From: an uncultured Adlercreutzia sp.
GTDB taxonomy: Bacteria; Actinomycetota; Coriobacteriia; Coriobacteriales; Eggerthellaceae
DNA length: 43,533 bases
Reading direction: 5' to 3'
NCBI GenBank assembly: GCA_902478715.1
Contig: CABSMC010000015.1
Span: forward strand, 1 to 43,533
The notes below the pieces were generated by a model that saw nothing but the letters and a program-made list of their open reading frames with translations, did not search any database and was not told where the DNA came from. Position numbers and translations under genes: made by a program. Positions 32,330-39,801 of this stretch are shown here, in pieces. How positions within the stretch are numbered: position 1 is the first letter of the stretch; each line of letters begins with the position of its first letter.

Positions 32330-32521
32330 GCGAAGGAGAACGCCCTCTCGGCGACCTCTTATCGCCCTACGGAGAATGCGGTCGTTAAGAAGCAGATTCT
32401 ACTTCAGCAGCAACGATGTCGGGATGGTGCCGACCCATGTGCGTCATCTTCTCTGCTTCTTTTGCCGCATTCGCAGCAGGATCAAGCGATAAGCGGGCGA
32501 CGAGAGAGCGTTCTCCTTCGC
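32330..32521. repeat. Structured intergenic element, copy 1
   Basis: Outer arms 32330-32353 and 32498-32521 are complementary over 24 bp with two mismatches. Middle stem: AATGCGG (32375-32381) with CCGCATT (32465-32471), continued by AAGAAGCAGA (32387-32396) with TCTGCTTCTT (32452-32461). Apical hairpin GTCGG/CCGAC (32418-32434). Blocks shared with copy 2 at 39586-39785: ACCTCT...CGCCCTRCGGAGAAYGC, TCAGCAGCAA, GGGATGG, TGTGCGT, TTCGCAGCAGGAT. Stems differ between the copies but stay paired. It lies between the coaBC promoter and the stop of the dehydrogenase gene. Confidence 0.8.
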
Positions 32522-32540
32522 CACCCGCATTACCGAGTTG

Positions 32541-33458
32541 CTACATATTCACGCAGTGGATCTTCTCGCCGCGCTCGAGGTAGGCCATGACTTCCTCGAC
32601 GGCCATCTTGGCGCAGTTGTCCTCGGCCTCGGCGGTGGAGGCGCCCAGATGCGGGATGACGATAGCGCGCTCCATCTTCACGACGGCCGGGTTGGCGAAG
32701 TCGGTCACATACGCGGCCACCTTGCCGGACTCAAGCGCCTCAGCCATGGCGGCATCATCGACCAGCACGTCGCGGGAGAAGTTCAGGAACACGACGCCGT
32801 CCTTCATCTGAGCGATGGCGTCGGCGTTGATCATGCCCTTGGTGGCGGGCAGCGCCGGCACGTGGATGGTGATGAAGTCGCTCTCCTTGAGCACCTTCGG
32901 CAGGTCGGCGAACTCCACCGTCGGGGAAATCTGCTCGTGCACGGTGATCTCGTCCATGGCCGGATCGTAGCCGATGACCTTCATGCCCAGCGCCTCGGCG
33001 GACTGCGCCACCAGCTTGCCGATGGCACCCAGGCCAATGACGCCCAACGTCTTGCCAAGAATCTCGCCGCCTGCGAACTGCTTCTTGGCCTTCTCGGCGG
33101 CCTTGCCCACGTTCTCGTCGTCGGCGTTGTCGCGCACCCACGCCACGCCGCCGATGATGTCGCGGCTCGCCAGCAGCATGCCGGCCAGCACAAGCTCCTT
33201 CACGGCGTTGGCATTGGCACCGGGCGTGTTGAAGACGGCGATGCCAGCCTCGGCGAACTTGTCCAGGGGGATGTTGTTCACGCCAGCGCCGGCGCGGGCC
33301 ACGGCCTTCAGGTTCGCGGGCACTTCCATCTCGTGCATGTCGGCGGAGCGCACGAGGATGGCGTCGGCCTCGTCGATGTTCTCGGTGACCTCGTAGTTGT
33401 CGGTGAGCAGGGCCAGGCCCTCAGGAGAGATGTTGTTCAGGCAGTAGATCTTGTACAC
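32541..33458 (-). CDS. serA: D-3-phosphoglycerate dehydrogenase-like protein without ACT domain
   Basis: 305 residues from a GTG (33458) with GAAAGGAG upstream. D-2-hydroxyacid dehydrogenase fold: NAD-binding GVIGLGAIGKLVAQ, followed by YDP; catalytic block VARAGAGVNNIP; NFSRDVLVDD with the substrate-binding Arg; IPHLGASTAEAEDNCAKMAV with the catalytic His. The form YVTDFANPAVVKMERAIVIPHLGAST fits a class of 3-phosphoglycerate dehydrogenases that are usually about 385-390 residues with a C-terminal ACT domain; here the chain stops right after the catalytic domain (GEKIHCVNM). It would make phosphohydroxypyruvate for serine synthesis. The loss may remove serine feedback. Confidence 0.85.
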   Translation of the reverse strand: MYKIYCLNNISPEGLALLTDNYEVTENIDEADAILVRSADMHEMEVPANLKAVARAGAGVNNIPLDKFAEAGIAVFNTPGANANAVKELVLAGMLLASRDIIGGVAWVRDNADDENVGKAAEKAKKQFAGGEILGKTLGVIGLGAIGKLVAQSAEALGMKVIGYDPAMDEITVHEQISPTVEFADLPKVLKESDFITIHVPALPATKGMINADAIAQMKDGVVFLNFSRDVLVDDAAMAEALESGKVAAYVTDFANPAVVKMERAIVIPHLGASTAEAEDNCAKMAVEEVMAYLERGEKIHCVNM

Positions 33459-33499
33459 GAAAAGCTCCTTTCAGTAGGCATCCCCAGCATACCGCGAAC

Positions 33500-33513
33500 T
33501 TTAGCGCGCTAAA
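33500..33513 (-). promoter_or_regulatory. Palindrome in the dehydrogenase promoter region
   Basis: TTTAGCGCGCTAAA, a perfect 14-bp palindrome 42 nt upstream of the GTG. On the minus strand a TATGCT lies 16 bp downstream of TTTAGC. Possible operator over the -35 box. Confidence 0.4.
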
Positions 33514-33550
33514 GCAACAGTTGCGCTGACGGAGAAAAAGCGGTTTCGTG

Positions 33551-33666
33551 CGGCGGCGCGCAAGGACGGCGGCGCGAGGGTCGGCGGCGCGCGAGGGTCG
33601 GCGGCGCGCAAGGGCGGCGGCGCATGCGGGTGGCGGCGCGAGGGTCGGCGGCGCGCGAGGACGGCA
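33551..33666. repeat. Seven-unit tandem repeat, 14-17 bp
   Basis: Degenerate units of the form CGGCGGCGCGCAAGGA / CGGCGGCGCGAGGGT at 33551, 33567, 33582, 33599, 33615, 33632 and 33646. It fills the space between the TetR stop (33681) and the dehydrogenase promoter. No stable reading frame is suggested. Unit length changes rule out a simple microsatellite. Confidence 0.8.
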
Positions 33667-33680
33667 GAAGCCCCGGCCCC

Positions 33681-34319
33681 CTACGCGTTGGCGTGGTGCA
33701 CGTAGTCGCAAATGCGCGCGGTAAGCGAGCGCTCCGCCGCCGCAAACGCTTCAGCGCAGTCGCAGCCCTCCTCGGTGCGCTGTTCGGCCTCGCGGATGTA
33801 GTGCAGCGTCGTCGTGAGCACCATGCCCACCACGGCCACCGCCTCGAACGCCGCATCGATATCGCCGCGAATGCTGCCCTCGCGCTGCCCGCGCTCGATC
33901 TGCCCGCGCAGCACCGCCAGCAGGCGCTCCTCCAAAGCGCGCATCGGCTCGGACCATTCGCGCCCGCGCCGCCACAACTCCGATACGAGGATGCGCCCGA
34001 ATCCGGCGTTGCGGAAAATAGTCGCAGCGAAAGAATCCATCATGGCCGTAAGGGCTTCCACGGCCGAAGGGGCCTTACCGGCGATAGCCACAAAGTCGTC
34101 GACGATCTCGCCAATGCCCTCCACGAGGATGCAGGTGGCGATATCGGCCTTGCTGGAGAAGTGGTAGTAGGCCACGCCCTTCGAAACGCCCGCCACCTCC
34201 ACGATGCGCTCCACCGTCGTGTCGGCGTAGCCGCGCTCGGAAATGACCTCGATCGCCGCATCCAGCAATTGGCGCCGGGTGGCGTCCGCCTTGCTCGTTC
34301 TCCCCTTCTGCTGGGCCAT
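33681..34319 (-). CDS. TetR-family transcriptional regulator
   Basis: 212 residues from ATG 34319 (GGGAAGGTGGGGC upstream). N-terminal HTH about 10-57: ATRRQLLDAAIEVISERGYADTTVERIVEVAGVSKGVAYYHFSSKADIATCILVEG, the canonical TetR pattern. The rest is a helical ligand-binding domain (about 60-205). No transporter or enzyme gene is adjacent in the same or divergent direction with a clear shared promoter, so the target is unknown. The ATG-proximal 26 in-frame codons upstream are not used because the ribosome-binding site marks this start. Confidence 0.92.
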   Translation of the reverse strand: MAQQKGRTSKADATRRQLLDAAIEVISERGYADTTVERIVEVAGVSKGVAYYHFSSKADIATCILVEGIGEIVDDFVAIAGKAPSAVEALTAMMDSFAATIFRNAGFGRILVSELWRRGREWSEPMRALEERLLAVLRGQIERGQREGSIRGDIDAAFEAVAVVGMVLTTTLHYIREAEQRTEEGCDCAEAFAAAERSLTARICDYVHHANA

Positions 34320-34645
34320 GCCCCACCTTCCCGCCCGCGCAACCGACAATGCCGCGTGCAAAACGCCTCGACCGGCTCCGCGCCGTCGGGCAACCACTCA
34401 TTTTGGTCATCGCAGCGCAGCTGCGGCCATTAATCTCTCATCAATGAGGAGAGACGCTGCTGCGATGATAATACCGGGCTCCCGCAAGACCGCGCCCCCC
34501 GGCGAAAGACTCACCAAATCCCTTGAATTCCTGACTTATTTACTTAGTGTAAATAGACACCTTATCCCTGCTTGAAGCTACTTTTTCGGCCAATTTCAAC
34601 CATTTGATTTCCCTTAGGGAAAACTCCTGTTACAATGCCCCCGTC
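34320..34645. other. Gene-free region between TetR and PRiA4-like genes
   Basis: No gene is seen in these 326 bases. They hold an interrupted inverted repeat at 34407-34468 (TCATCGCA and GCAGC pairing with GCTGC and TGCGATGA, inner CTCTC/GAGAG), an operator-like palindrome ATTTAC-TTAGT-GTAAAT (34538-34554), a second palindrome TTTCCC-TTA-GGGAAA (34608-34622) and a TACAAT (34631-34636) nine bases before the next ATG. The two palindromes are candidate repressor sites for the downstream gene or the TetR gene. Confidence 0.5.
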
Positions 34646-35113
34646 ATGAGGAGGACGAGAAAGGCTCGAGTCGTGACCGCCAAGATCATCGAATTTCCCG
34701 GCCAATGGTGGCGCGCGTCCGAAGCGACCCCGTGCGAGGGGGTCTTTTCGAATGCTGCGCTCACCCTCGTTATCGGGCCGGCGGACGACTCCTCCCCGCA
34801 GTGCAGCGCCTTCATGAGCGCCGACGAGACCCTTGCCGACCTGCATCGGCTCATCATCCAGCACTTCGGGTGGGACGACGCCCACAACTACTTCTTCAGC
34901 CAGGGCTGCGACCGCTACGAGGATCCGTTGCTGTTCGCCACCCAAGATCGCGTCTCGGCCCGCTGCCGCCGCATCTACTGCGCCGCCGACGTGCCGCTGA
35001 GCCGCGTGTTCAATCGTCCAGAGGCGCCGCTCTACTATACCTACGCGCTGCCGAATGGCCGCGAACTGAAAATCGTCCTCGACGACACCGTCGCCTTGAA
35101 GCTATTCGGCTGA
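34646..35113 (+). CDS. PRiA4 ORF3-like (IS1096 TnpR-like) domain protein
   Basis: 155 residues from ATG 34646. The conserved block LADLHRLIIQHFGWDDAHNYFF matches the LxDLHxxIQxxxGWxxxHLxxF pattern of the plasmid pRiA4b ORF-3-like family, whose role is unknown; such proteins occur both near mobile elements and as stand-alone genes. No transposase is nearby. Start is uncertain: the ATG lies nine bases after TACAAT (leaderless layout, no ribosome-binding site), while a GTG at 34673 has AAAGG upstream and gives 146 residues. The 3' end overlaps the next, convergent gene by 12 bases. Confidence 0.8.
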   Translation: MRRTRKARVVTAKIIEFPGQWWRASEATPCEGVFSNAALTLVIGPADDSSPQCSAFMSADETLADLHRLIIQHFGWDDAHNYFFSQGCDRYEDPLLFATQDRVSARCRRIYCAADVPLSRVFNRPEAPLYYTYALPNGRELKIVLDDTVALKLFG

Positions 35114-35947
35114 ACCGCCCCGCAGCGCCTCGTCGCGCAGCGGCTCCGACGTTCCCGTGCGCTTAAACGCGTGCTTGCCGGCCAGCAGCGGTGGAGCCTT
35201 CCGCACCCAAATGGAACCGAGGCGCAAGCCCAGCAGGCGGGCGCGCGACCGAATGGCCTCGGAGTACGCCTCCACGATCGGCTTCGTCTGCGTCACGTCA
35301 TCCACGTAAAGAAGCAGCCGGTAGCGCTTCTCCCCCTGTCGCTTGCCGTCCCGAACCGCCGTCTCGCCGGTTGGCCCCGCGGCGAACATCTCCCGCACCG
35401 AGGCACCGCGAACCTTCTCGAGAAGAGCCCAGGCCAGCTCGGTGTCCTCGAAGACGAGAAACACGGCCCGCTTCACGATATCCAAGGCCCGCGCCTCGTC
35501 CTGATACTTGAGCCCGTCACGGTTGCCGGGAACGCGGGCACTCTCCCCTTCCTCCCACAATTCCGGAAACAGCCGCCGCTGGCGCATATCCCATTTCGCA
35601 GGGAAGAAGCGCAGCTCGTTGACGGCGAAACCCTCTTGCTCCAGGTTCATGAGCAGTACCGACTGCCAGGCGTCCACCTCGGTGCGCGCCATGGCGTCGT
35701 CCAGGTACATGCCGAAGACCCACCAGTCCTTATGGCGGTCGGGCCCTTTGCGGGGGCGCTCGTCCTTGGCGATGTAGATGCCGTTGGTGTGCATGAGGAC
35801 GAACCGCCCCACATCCGGGCGCAAACGCCACGTGCGCTCCACGGCGGCGCGGAAGCGATCCTTATTCCGCGAGCGCTTGAGAGCTGCGGCGGCTTCAGGA
35901 CCCCAACTGGCAATGGTTCGGTCCAGTTCAGTGCCTAGCGTCTGCAC
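35102..35947 (-). CDS. Conserved hypothetical protein, 281 residues
   Basis: Not recognised. GTG start (35947) with TGAGGGGG upstream, 10 nt after the SanA-like gene, so both probably form one transcript. The chain is soluble, mixed charge, without signal or membrane helices. Visible landmarks: RFVLMHTNGIYIAKDERPRKG, KDWWVFGMYLDDAMARTEVDAWQSVLLMNLEQEGF, FFPAKWDMRQRRLFPELWEEG, and a second half with REKRYRLLLYVDDVTQTKPIVEAYSEAIRSRARLLGLRLGSIWVRKAP. The last part resembles an alpha/beta fold of the DciA/DUF721 kind only loosely. Function unknown. Confidence 0.75.
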   Translation of the reverse strand: MQTLGTELDRTIASWGPEAAAALKRSRNKDRFRAAVERTWRLRPDVGRFVLMHTNGIYIAKDERPRKGPDRHKDWWVFGMYLDDAMARTEVDAWQSVLLMNLEQEGFAVNELRFFPAKWDMRQRRLFPELWEEGESARVPGNRDGLKYQDEARALDIVKRAVFLVFEDTELAWALLEKVRGASVREMFAAGPTGETAVRDGKRQGEKRYRLLLYVDDVTQTKPIVEAYSEAIRSRARLLGLRLGSIWVRKAPPLLAGKHAFKRTGTSEPLRDEALRGGSAE

Positions 35948-35957
35948 AAGCGCCCCC

Positions 35958-36653
35958 TCACGTCAGATCTCCGGAATCGTTCAGCGATACCGCCTCGCCG
36001 GCCGTGTCCACGGGCAGGCGCAAAAGCGCCGCGTAGAAGTCCTTCGTGCGGGCGAGCACCTCGCGGATGCTGTAGGCCCGCTGGTTATCGTAGGCCCCCT
36101 TGTCGCAGGGCACGCCCCACGCCTGCACGCCCAGACAATCGGCAGCGAACATGGCGCGATACAGATGGTAGGCCTGGGTGGCCACGATGATGCGGTCCGC
36201 CCCGAACACGTGCCGCGCCCGCCACATCGACTCATAGGTGGTGTTGCCCGCATGGTCTACGTACACGTCCTCGCTCGGCACGCCCAATTCAACGCAGTAC
36301 GCCTTCATGGCGTCGGACTCGTTGTAATGGGAGGTGCGGTTGTCGCCGCTGACGATGATGGCCCGGGCCGCACCGCTCTTGTACAAGTCGCAGGCCACTT
36401 CCAGCCGATCGGCCAAAATATCGCTCGGCGTGCCGTCGGCGTACACGCTGGCCCCCAGCACCACCACGGCATCGGCGGCATCGCCGGCCAGCGCCGTCGC
36501 CGCGCCTTCCACGGTAACCACCCGATCGCGCGTCGTGGCCACGGTGACCACGTTGGCCACGCCCACGATGAGCACCGCCAGCACACAGACGGCCAGCAGC
36601 ACGCGAGCGCACCAGCGCCACCAGGGCACGGATCGGACGTTGTCGCGGGCCAC
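35958..36653 (-). CDS. SanA/YdcF-family (DUF218) membrane protein
   Basis: 231 residues from a GTG (36653) with AAGGAGGTG. One N-terminal helix (about 12-37, WCARVLLAVCVLAVLIVGVANVV), then a DUF218 domain: DAVVVLGASVYADGTPSDILADRLEVACDLYKSGAARAIIVSGDNRTSHYNESDAMKAYCVELGVP and VDHAGNTTYESMWRARHVFGADRIIVATQAYHLYRAMFAADCLGV. These blocks are those of SanA, which in E. coli contributes to vancomycin exclusion at high temperature; the biochemical role of the family is not settled. Here it faces outward or inward by one anchor. First gene of a two-gene operon. Confidence 0.92.
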   Translation of the reverse strand: MARDNVRSVPWWRWCARVLLAVCVLAVLIVGVANVVTVATTRDRVVTVEGAATALAGDAADAVVVLGASVYADGTPSDILADRLEVACDLYKSGAARAIIVSGDNRTSHYNESDAMKAYCVELGVPSEDVYVDHAGNTTYESMWRARHVFGADRIIVATQAYHLYRAMFAADCLGVQAWGVPCDKGAYDNQRAYSIREVLARTKDFYAALLRLPVDTAGEAVSLNDSGDLT

Positions 36654-36826
36654 AGGCCACCTCCTTCATAGCATCGGAAAAGCGGGGTACACTATAGCAA
36701 AAATTCAAACTTGTCCAGTGGTGCGGGAAGTCATCCCTGATAAAGTTGGTATACTACACAAGTTGAGAAACCGTTTCCTCGTTGTTACGGCAACGACACG
36801 TTGAGCAACTCCAAAGGACGCGCGCC

Positions 36827-39577
36827 ATGTACCATTGCCCGGTGACTTTCTATCTCGTGGGCCTGCCCGACGAGATCGCACGCATTATCGAAGATGCGCA
36901 GCCGCAGCCAAGCTTTACGCACCATTTCACGCGCAGCGATGAGCCCGAAGAGGCGCTCACCGCCCAGGCCAGCGCCATTTTCGCCGATGCCACGGGCCAC
37001 GATGCCGCCGCCTGGGCCCGCGTCTTCGCCGCTCACCGGCAGGCCACCACAACGGTCACCCTCATCGTCACCCACGACCAAGTGCCCGCCGTCGAGCCCT
37101 ACTTCAACGACATCGCCGACCTGTGGATCGCGCCCTTGAGCGCCGCCGAGGCATCCTGGCGCTTCAACCATTGGCAGCGCGCCTGCAAGCGCTACGCCGA
37201 CTCCTGGGAGACGAGCCAGTATTTGGAAGCCACCATCAACTCTATTCCATCGCTTGTATGGTACAAGTCCAAGGACGGCATCCACCACAAGGTCAACGAC
37301 GCCTTCTGCGCCACGGTGAACAAGACCAAAGAACAGGTGCAGGGCCGCGGGCACGCCTACATCTGGGACGTGGAAGCCGACGATCCCGCCTGCATTGAAT
37401 CGGAGCGCCGGGTCATGGCCGCCAAGTCCACCATTGTCTCGGAGGAGACCGTGCAGACCAGCGATGGCACGCGCCTGCTCACCACCTACAAGTCGCCCCT
37501 CTACAACATCGACGGCTCGGTCATGGGCACCGTCGGCGTGGGCATCGACGTCACCCAGGAACGCGCCTACGAGGACGAGATCGTCGAGAAGAACCGCACC
37601 ATGGAAACCATTTTCACCACCATGGATTGCGGCGTCATCACCCATTCGCTCGACGGCACGCGCCTGCTCGGCATCAACCAGGCGGCCCTGGACATTTTGG
37701 GCTACGATTCGGCGGAAGACCTCATGGCCGCCGGCTTCGACATGGTGGCCCCCTCGGTCGTCGACGAGGACGCCGGGAAGATGCGCGAATCAATCGCTAC
37801 CCTGAAGAACGTCGGCGACTCGGTGAGCACCGAGTACCGCGTGCGCCACGACAACGGCGACATCGTGCACGTCATGGGCAACGTGAAGCTCATCGAAAGC
37901 GATGGCGAGCTGCTCTTGCAGCGTTACCTGCTCGATTACACGGACAAGAAAAAGGAAGAAGTGCGCAAGGAGCGCCGCCAGCGCGATCTCATCCAGGCGC
38001 TTTCCGAGGACTACCTGCTCGTGTGCTCCTTCAGCCTGGACACCAAAGCGGGCGAGGCCCTGCGCGTCAGCGGCGACAGGCTTCGCAAGCTGGACGAGCT
38101 GTTCGCCGGCGAGCTCAATCTTGACAGCTGCCTCGGCGGATACATCAATGAAGCTGTCGTGGAAGAGGACCAGGCCATGCTGCGCGACGCGCTTTCGGCG
38201 GAAAGCCTCATCACGCGCCTGACCGACGAGAGCCGTATCCATGTGAACTATCGCATCAACCACGGCGACGTTACGGAGTACTGCCAGGCCACCGTCGTGC
38301 GCGGCGGCGATTGGCCCCAAGCTCACAACATGGTGCTGGGCCTGCGCAGCGTCGACGTGCAAACTCGCGAGGAGATGAAGAAGAAGGCCCTGCTGGAAGA
38401 GGCACTGACCCAGGCCAACAAGGCCAACGCCGCCAAGAGCGCCTTCCTCTCGAACATGTCCCACGACATCCGCACGCCCATGAACGCCATCGTGGGCTTC
38501 ACCACTCTGGCTGCCAGCCGCCTCGATCAGCCGGAGAAAGTGGAGGAGTACCTGAACAAGATCAAGTCCTCCAGCACGCATCTCTTGAGCCTCATCAACG
38601 ACATTCTGGACATGAGCCATATCGAGAGCGGCAAGGTCTCGCTGGACGAGCAGCCCTACAACCTCGTCGATCTTCTGGACGATCTCTACAGCATCATTCA
38701 GGCCGAGACGAGCGCGCGGCAACTGTACTTCTCCATCAATACCGAGAGCGTCCGCCACACCGAGGTGCGCTGCGACAAGCTGCGCATCAACCAGATTCTC
38801 TTGAACTTGCTGGGCAACGCCCTGAAGTTCACGAATCCCGGCGGATTCATCAAGGTGACGCTGGACGAGCTGCCCGGCGCGCCAGTCGGCTACGGGCGCT
38901 ACCGCTTCACCGTGTCGGACACGGGCATTGGCATGAGCCCCGAATTCGTCGAGCACATCTTCGACCCCTTCGAGCGCGAGCGCACCTCCACCATCAGCGG
39001 TATCCAGGGCACGGGGCTCGGCATGGCCATCACGAAGAATCTCGTGGACATGATGCACGGCACTATTTCCGTGAAGAGCACCCAGGGCAAGGGCACCTCG
39101 TTCACCGTTGAGCTGACCTTGCAGCTGGCGTGCGAGGGCGCGACCGCAGCGGCCCAAGAGGCCAAGACCCAGCACGTCGACCCGAGCCACCGGCTGCGCC
39201 ACAGCCGCATCCTGCTCGTGGACGACAACGACCTGAACCGCGAGATCGCCATCACCCTTCTGGAGGACGAGGGCTTCACCGTGGAATGCGCCGTGAACGG
39301 CTGCGAGGCGGTGGAGAAGATCATGGACGCACCATCGGGGCACTACCAGCTGGTGCTCATGGACGTGCAGATGCCGGTCATGAACGGCTACGAGGCCACC
39401 AAGGCCATCCGTCGCCTAAACGATCCGACCCGAGCGCAAGTGCCTATCCTCGCTATGACGGCCGATGCGTTCGAGGAGGATCGCCAGAAGGCCCTGCGCA
39501 GCGGCATGAACGGCCACCTCACCAAGCCCGTCGAAATCGACAAGCTCTTCGAAGCTTTGGACGAACTGCTCAGCTAG
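36827..39577 (+). CDS. Hybrid sensor histidine kinase with C-terminal receiver
   Basis: 916 residues from ATG 36827 (CCAAAGGAC upstream). No membrane helix, so it is soluble. Order: N-terminal alpha/beta domain about 1-125 that resembles a receiver without its acidic pocket; PAS about 140-260 (YLEATINSIPSLVWYKSKDGIHHKVNDAFCATV); PAS about 265-380 (METIFTTMDCGVITHSLDGTRLLGINQAALDILGY); an intervening degenerate domain; HisKA about 535-600 with FLSNMSHDIRTPMNAIVGF; HATPase to about 770; receiver about 795-915 with Asp pocket and LVLMDVQMPVMNGYEAT. No output regulator is adjacent. Such kinases abound in gut Coriobacteriia; the signal is unknown. Confidence 0.92.
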   Translation: MYHCPVTFYLVGLPDEIARIIEDAQPQPSFTHHFTRSDEPEEALTAQASAIFADATGHDAAAWARVFAAHRQATTTVTLIVTHDQVPAVEPYFNDIADLWIAPLSAAEASWRFNHWQRACKRYADSWETSQYLEATINSIPSLVWYKSKDGIHHKVNDAFCATVNKTKEQVQGRGHAYIWDVEADDPACIESERRVMAAKSTIVSEETVQTSDGTRLLTTYKSPLYNIDGSVMGTVGVGIDVTQERAYEDEIVEKNRTMETIFTTMDCGVITHSLDGTRLLGINQAALDILGYDSAEDLMAAGFDMVAPSVVDEDAGKMRESIATLKNVGDSVSTEYRVRHDNGDIVHVMGNVKLIESDGELLLQRYLLDYTDKKKEEVRKERRQRDLIQALSEDYLLVCSFSLDTKAGEALRVSGDRLRKLDELFAGELNLDSCLGGYINEAVVEEDQAMLRDALSAESLITRLTDESRIHVNYRINHGDVTEYCQATVVRGGDWPQAHNMVLGLRSVDVQTREEMKKKALLEEALTQANKANAAKSAFLSNMSHDIRTPMNAIVGFTTLAASRLDQPEKVEEYLNKIKSSSTHLLSLINDILDMSHIESGKVSLDEQPYNLVDLLDDLYSIIQAETSARQLYFSINTESVRHTEVRCDKLRINQILLNLLGNALKFTNPGGFIKVTLDELPGAPVGYGRYRFTVSDTGIGMSPEFVEHIFDPFERERTSTISGIQGTGLGMAITKNLVDMMHGTISVKSTQGKGTSFTVELTLQLACEGATAAAQEAKTQHVDPSHRLRHSRILLVDDNDLNREIAITLLEDEGFTVECAVNGCEAVEKIMDAPSGHYQLVLMDVQMPVMNGYEATKAIRRLNDPTRAQVPILAMTADAFEEDRQKALRSGMNGHLTKPVEIDKLFEALDELLS

Positions 39578-39585
39578 CATCGCTC

Positions 39586-39785
39586 GCTGCGGGAGGGCGA
39601 ACCCGCTCGCAGACCTCTGGGCGCCCTGCGGAGAACGCCGTTAGTTAAAGAAATAGCCCCACGTCAGCAGCAAGCGTGCTGGGATGGGGCTATCTTTTGT
39701 GCGTTCCTTCCGCTATTTCCTTTAACGGCGTTCGCAGCAGGATAAAGCACCAAGTGGGCTGCGAGCGGGTTCGCCCTCCCGCAGC
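39586..39785. repeat. Structured intergenic element, copy 2
   Basis: Outer arms 39586-39612 and 39759-39785 are perfect 27-bp complements (left arm begins GCTGCGGGAGGGCGAACC). Middle stem AACGCCGTTA (39634-39643) with TAACGGCGTT (39723-39732) and AAATAGC (39651-39657) with GCTATTT (39712-39718). An apical hairpin ATAGCCCCA (39653-39661) / TGGGGCTAT (39685-39693) uses the same bases as part of the middle stem, so the two foldings exclude each other; it is followed by CTTTTG. Conserved blocks as in copy 1 (32330-32521). The element fills the gap between the stops of the hybrid kinase and leuS, 8 nt from one and 16 nt from the other. Confidence 0.85.
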
Positions 39786-39801
39786 CCACAAGAAGTCGCA
39801 G

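Noticed and set aside
33551..33666. CRISPR array
   Set aside because: Units are only 14-17 bp, contiguous, with no unique spacers and no cas genes nearby. The same holds for 43433-43504.
34646..35113. Transposon passenger gene (IS1096 TnpR-like) as a sign of a mobile element
   Set aside because: No transposase, inverted ends or target duplication near it; members of the family also occur as ordinary genes.
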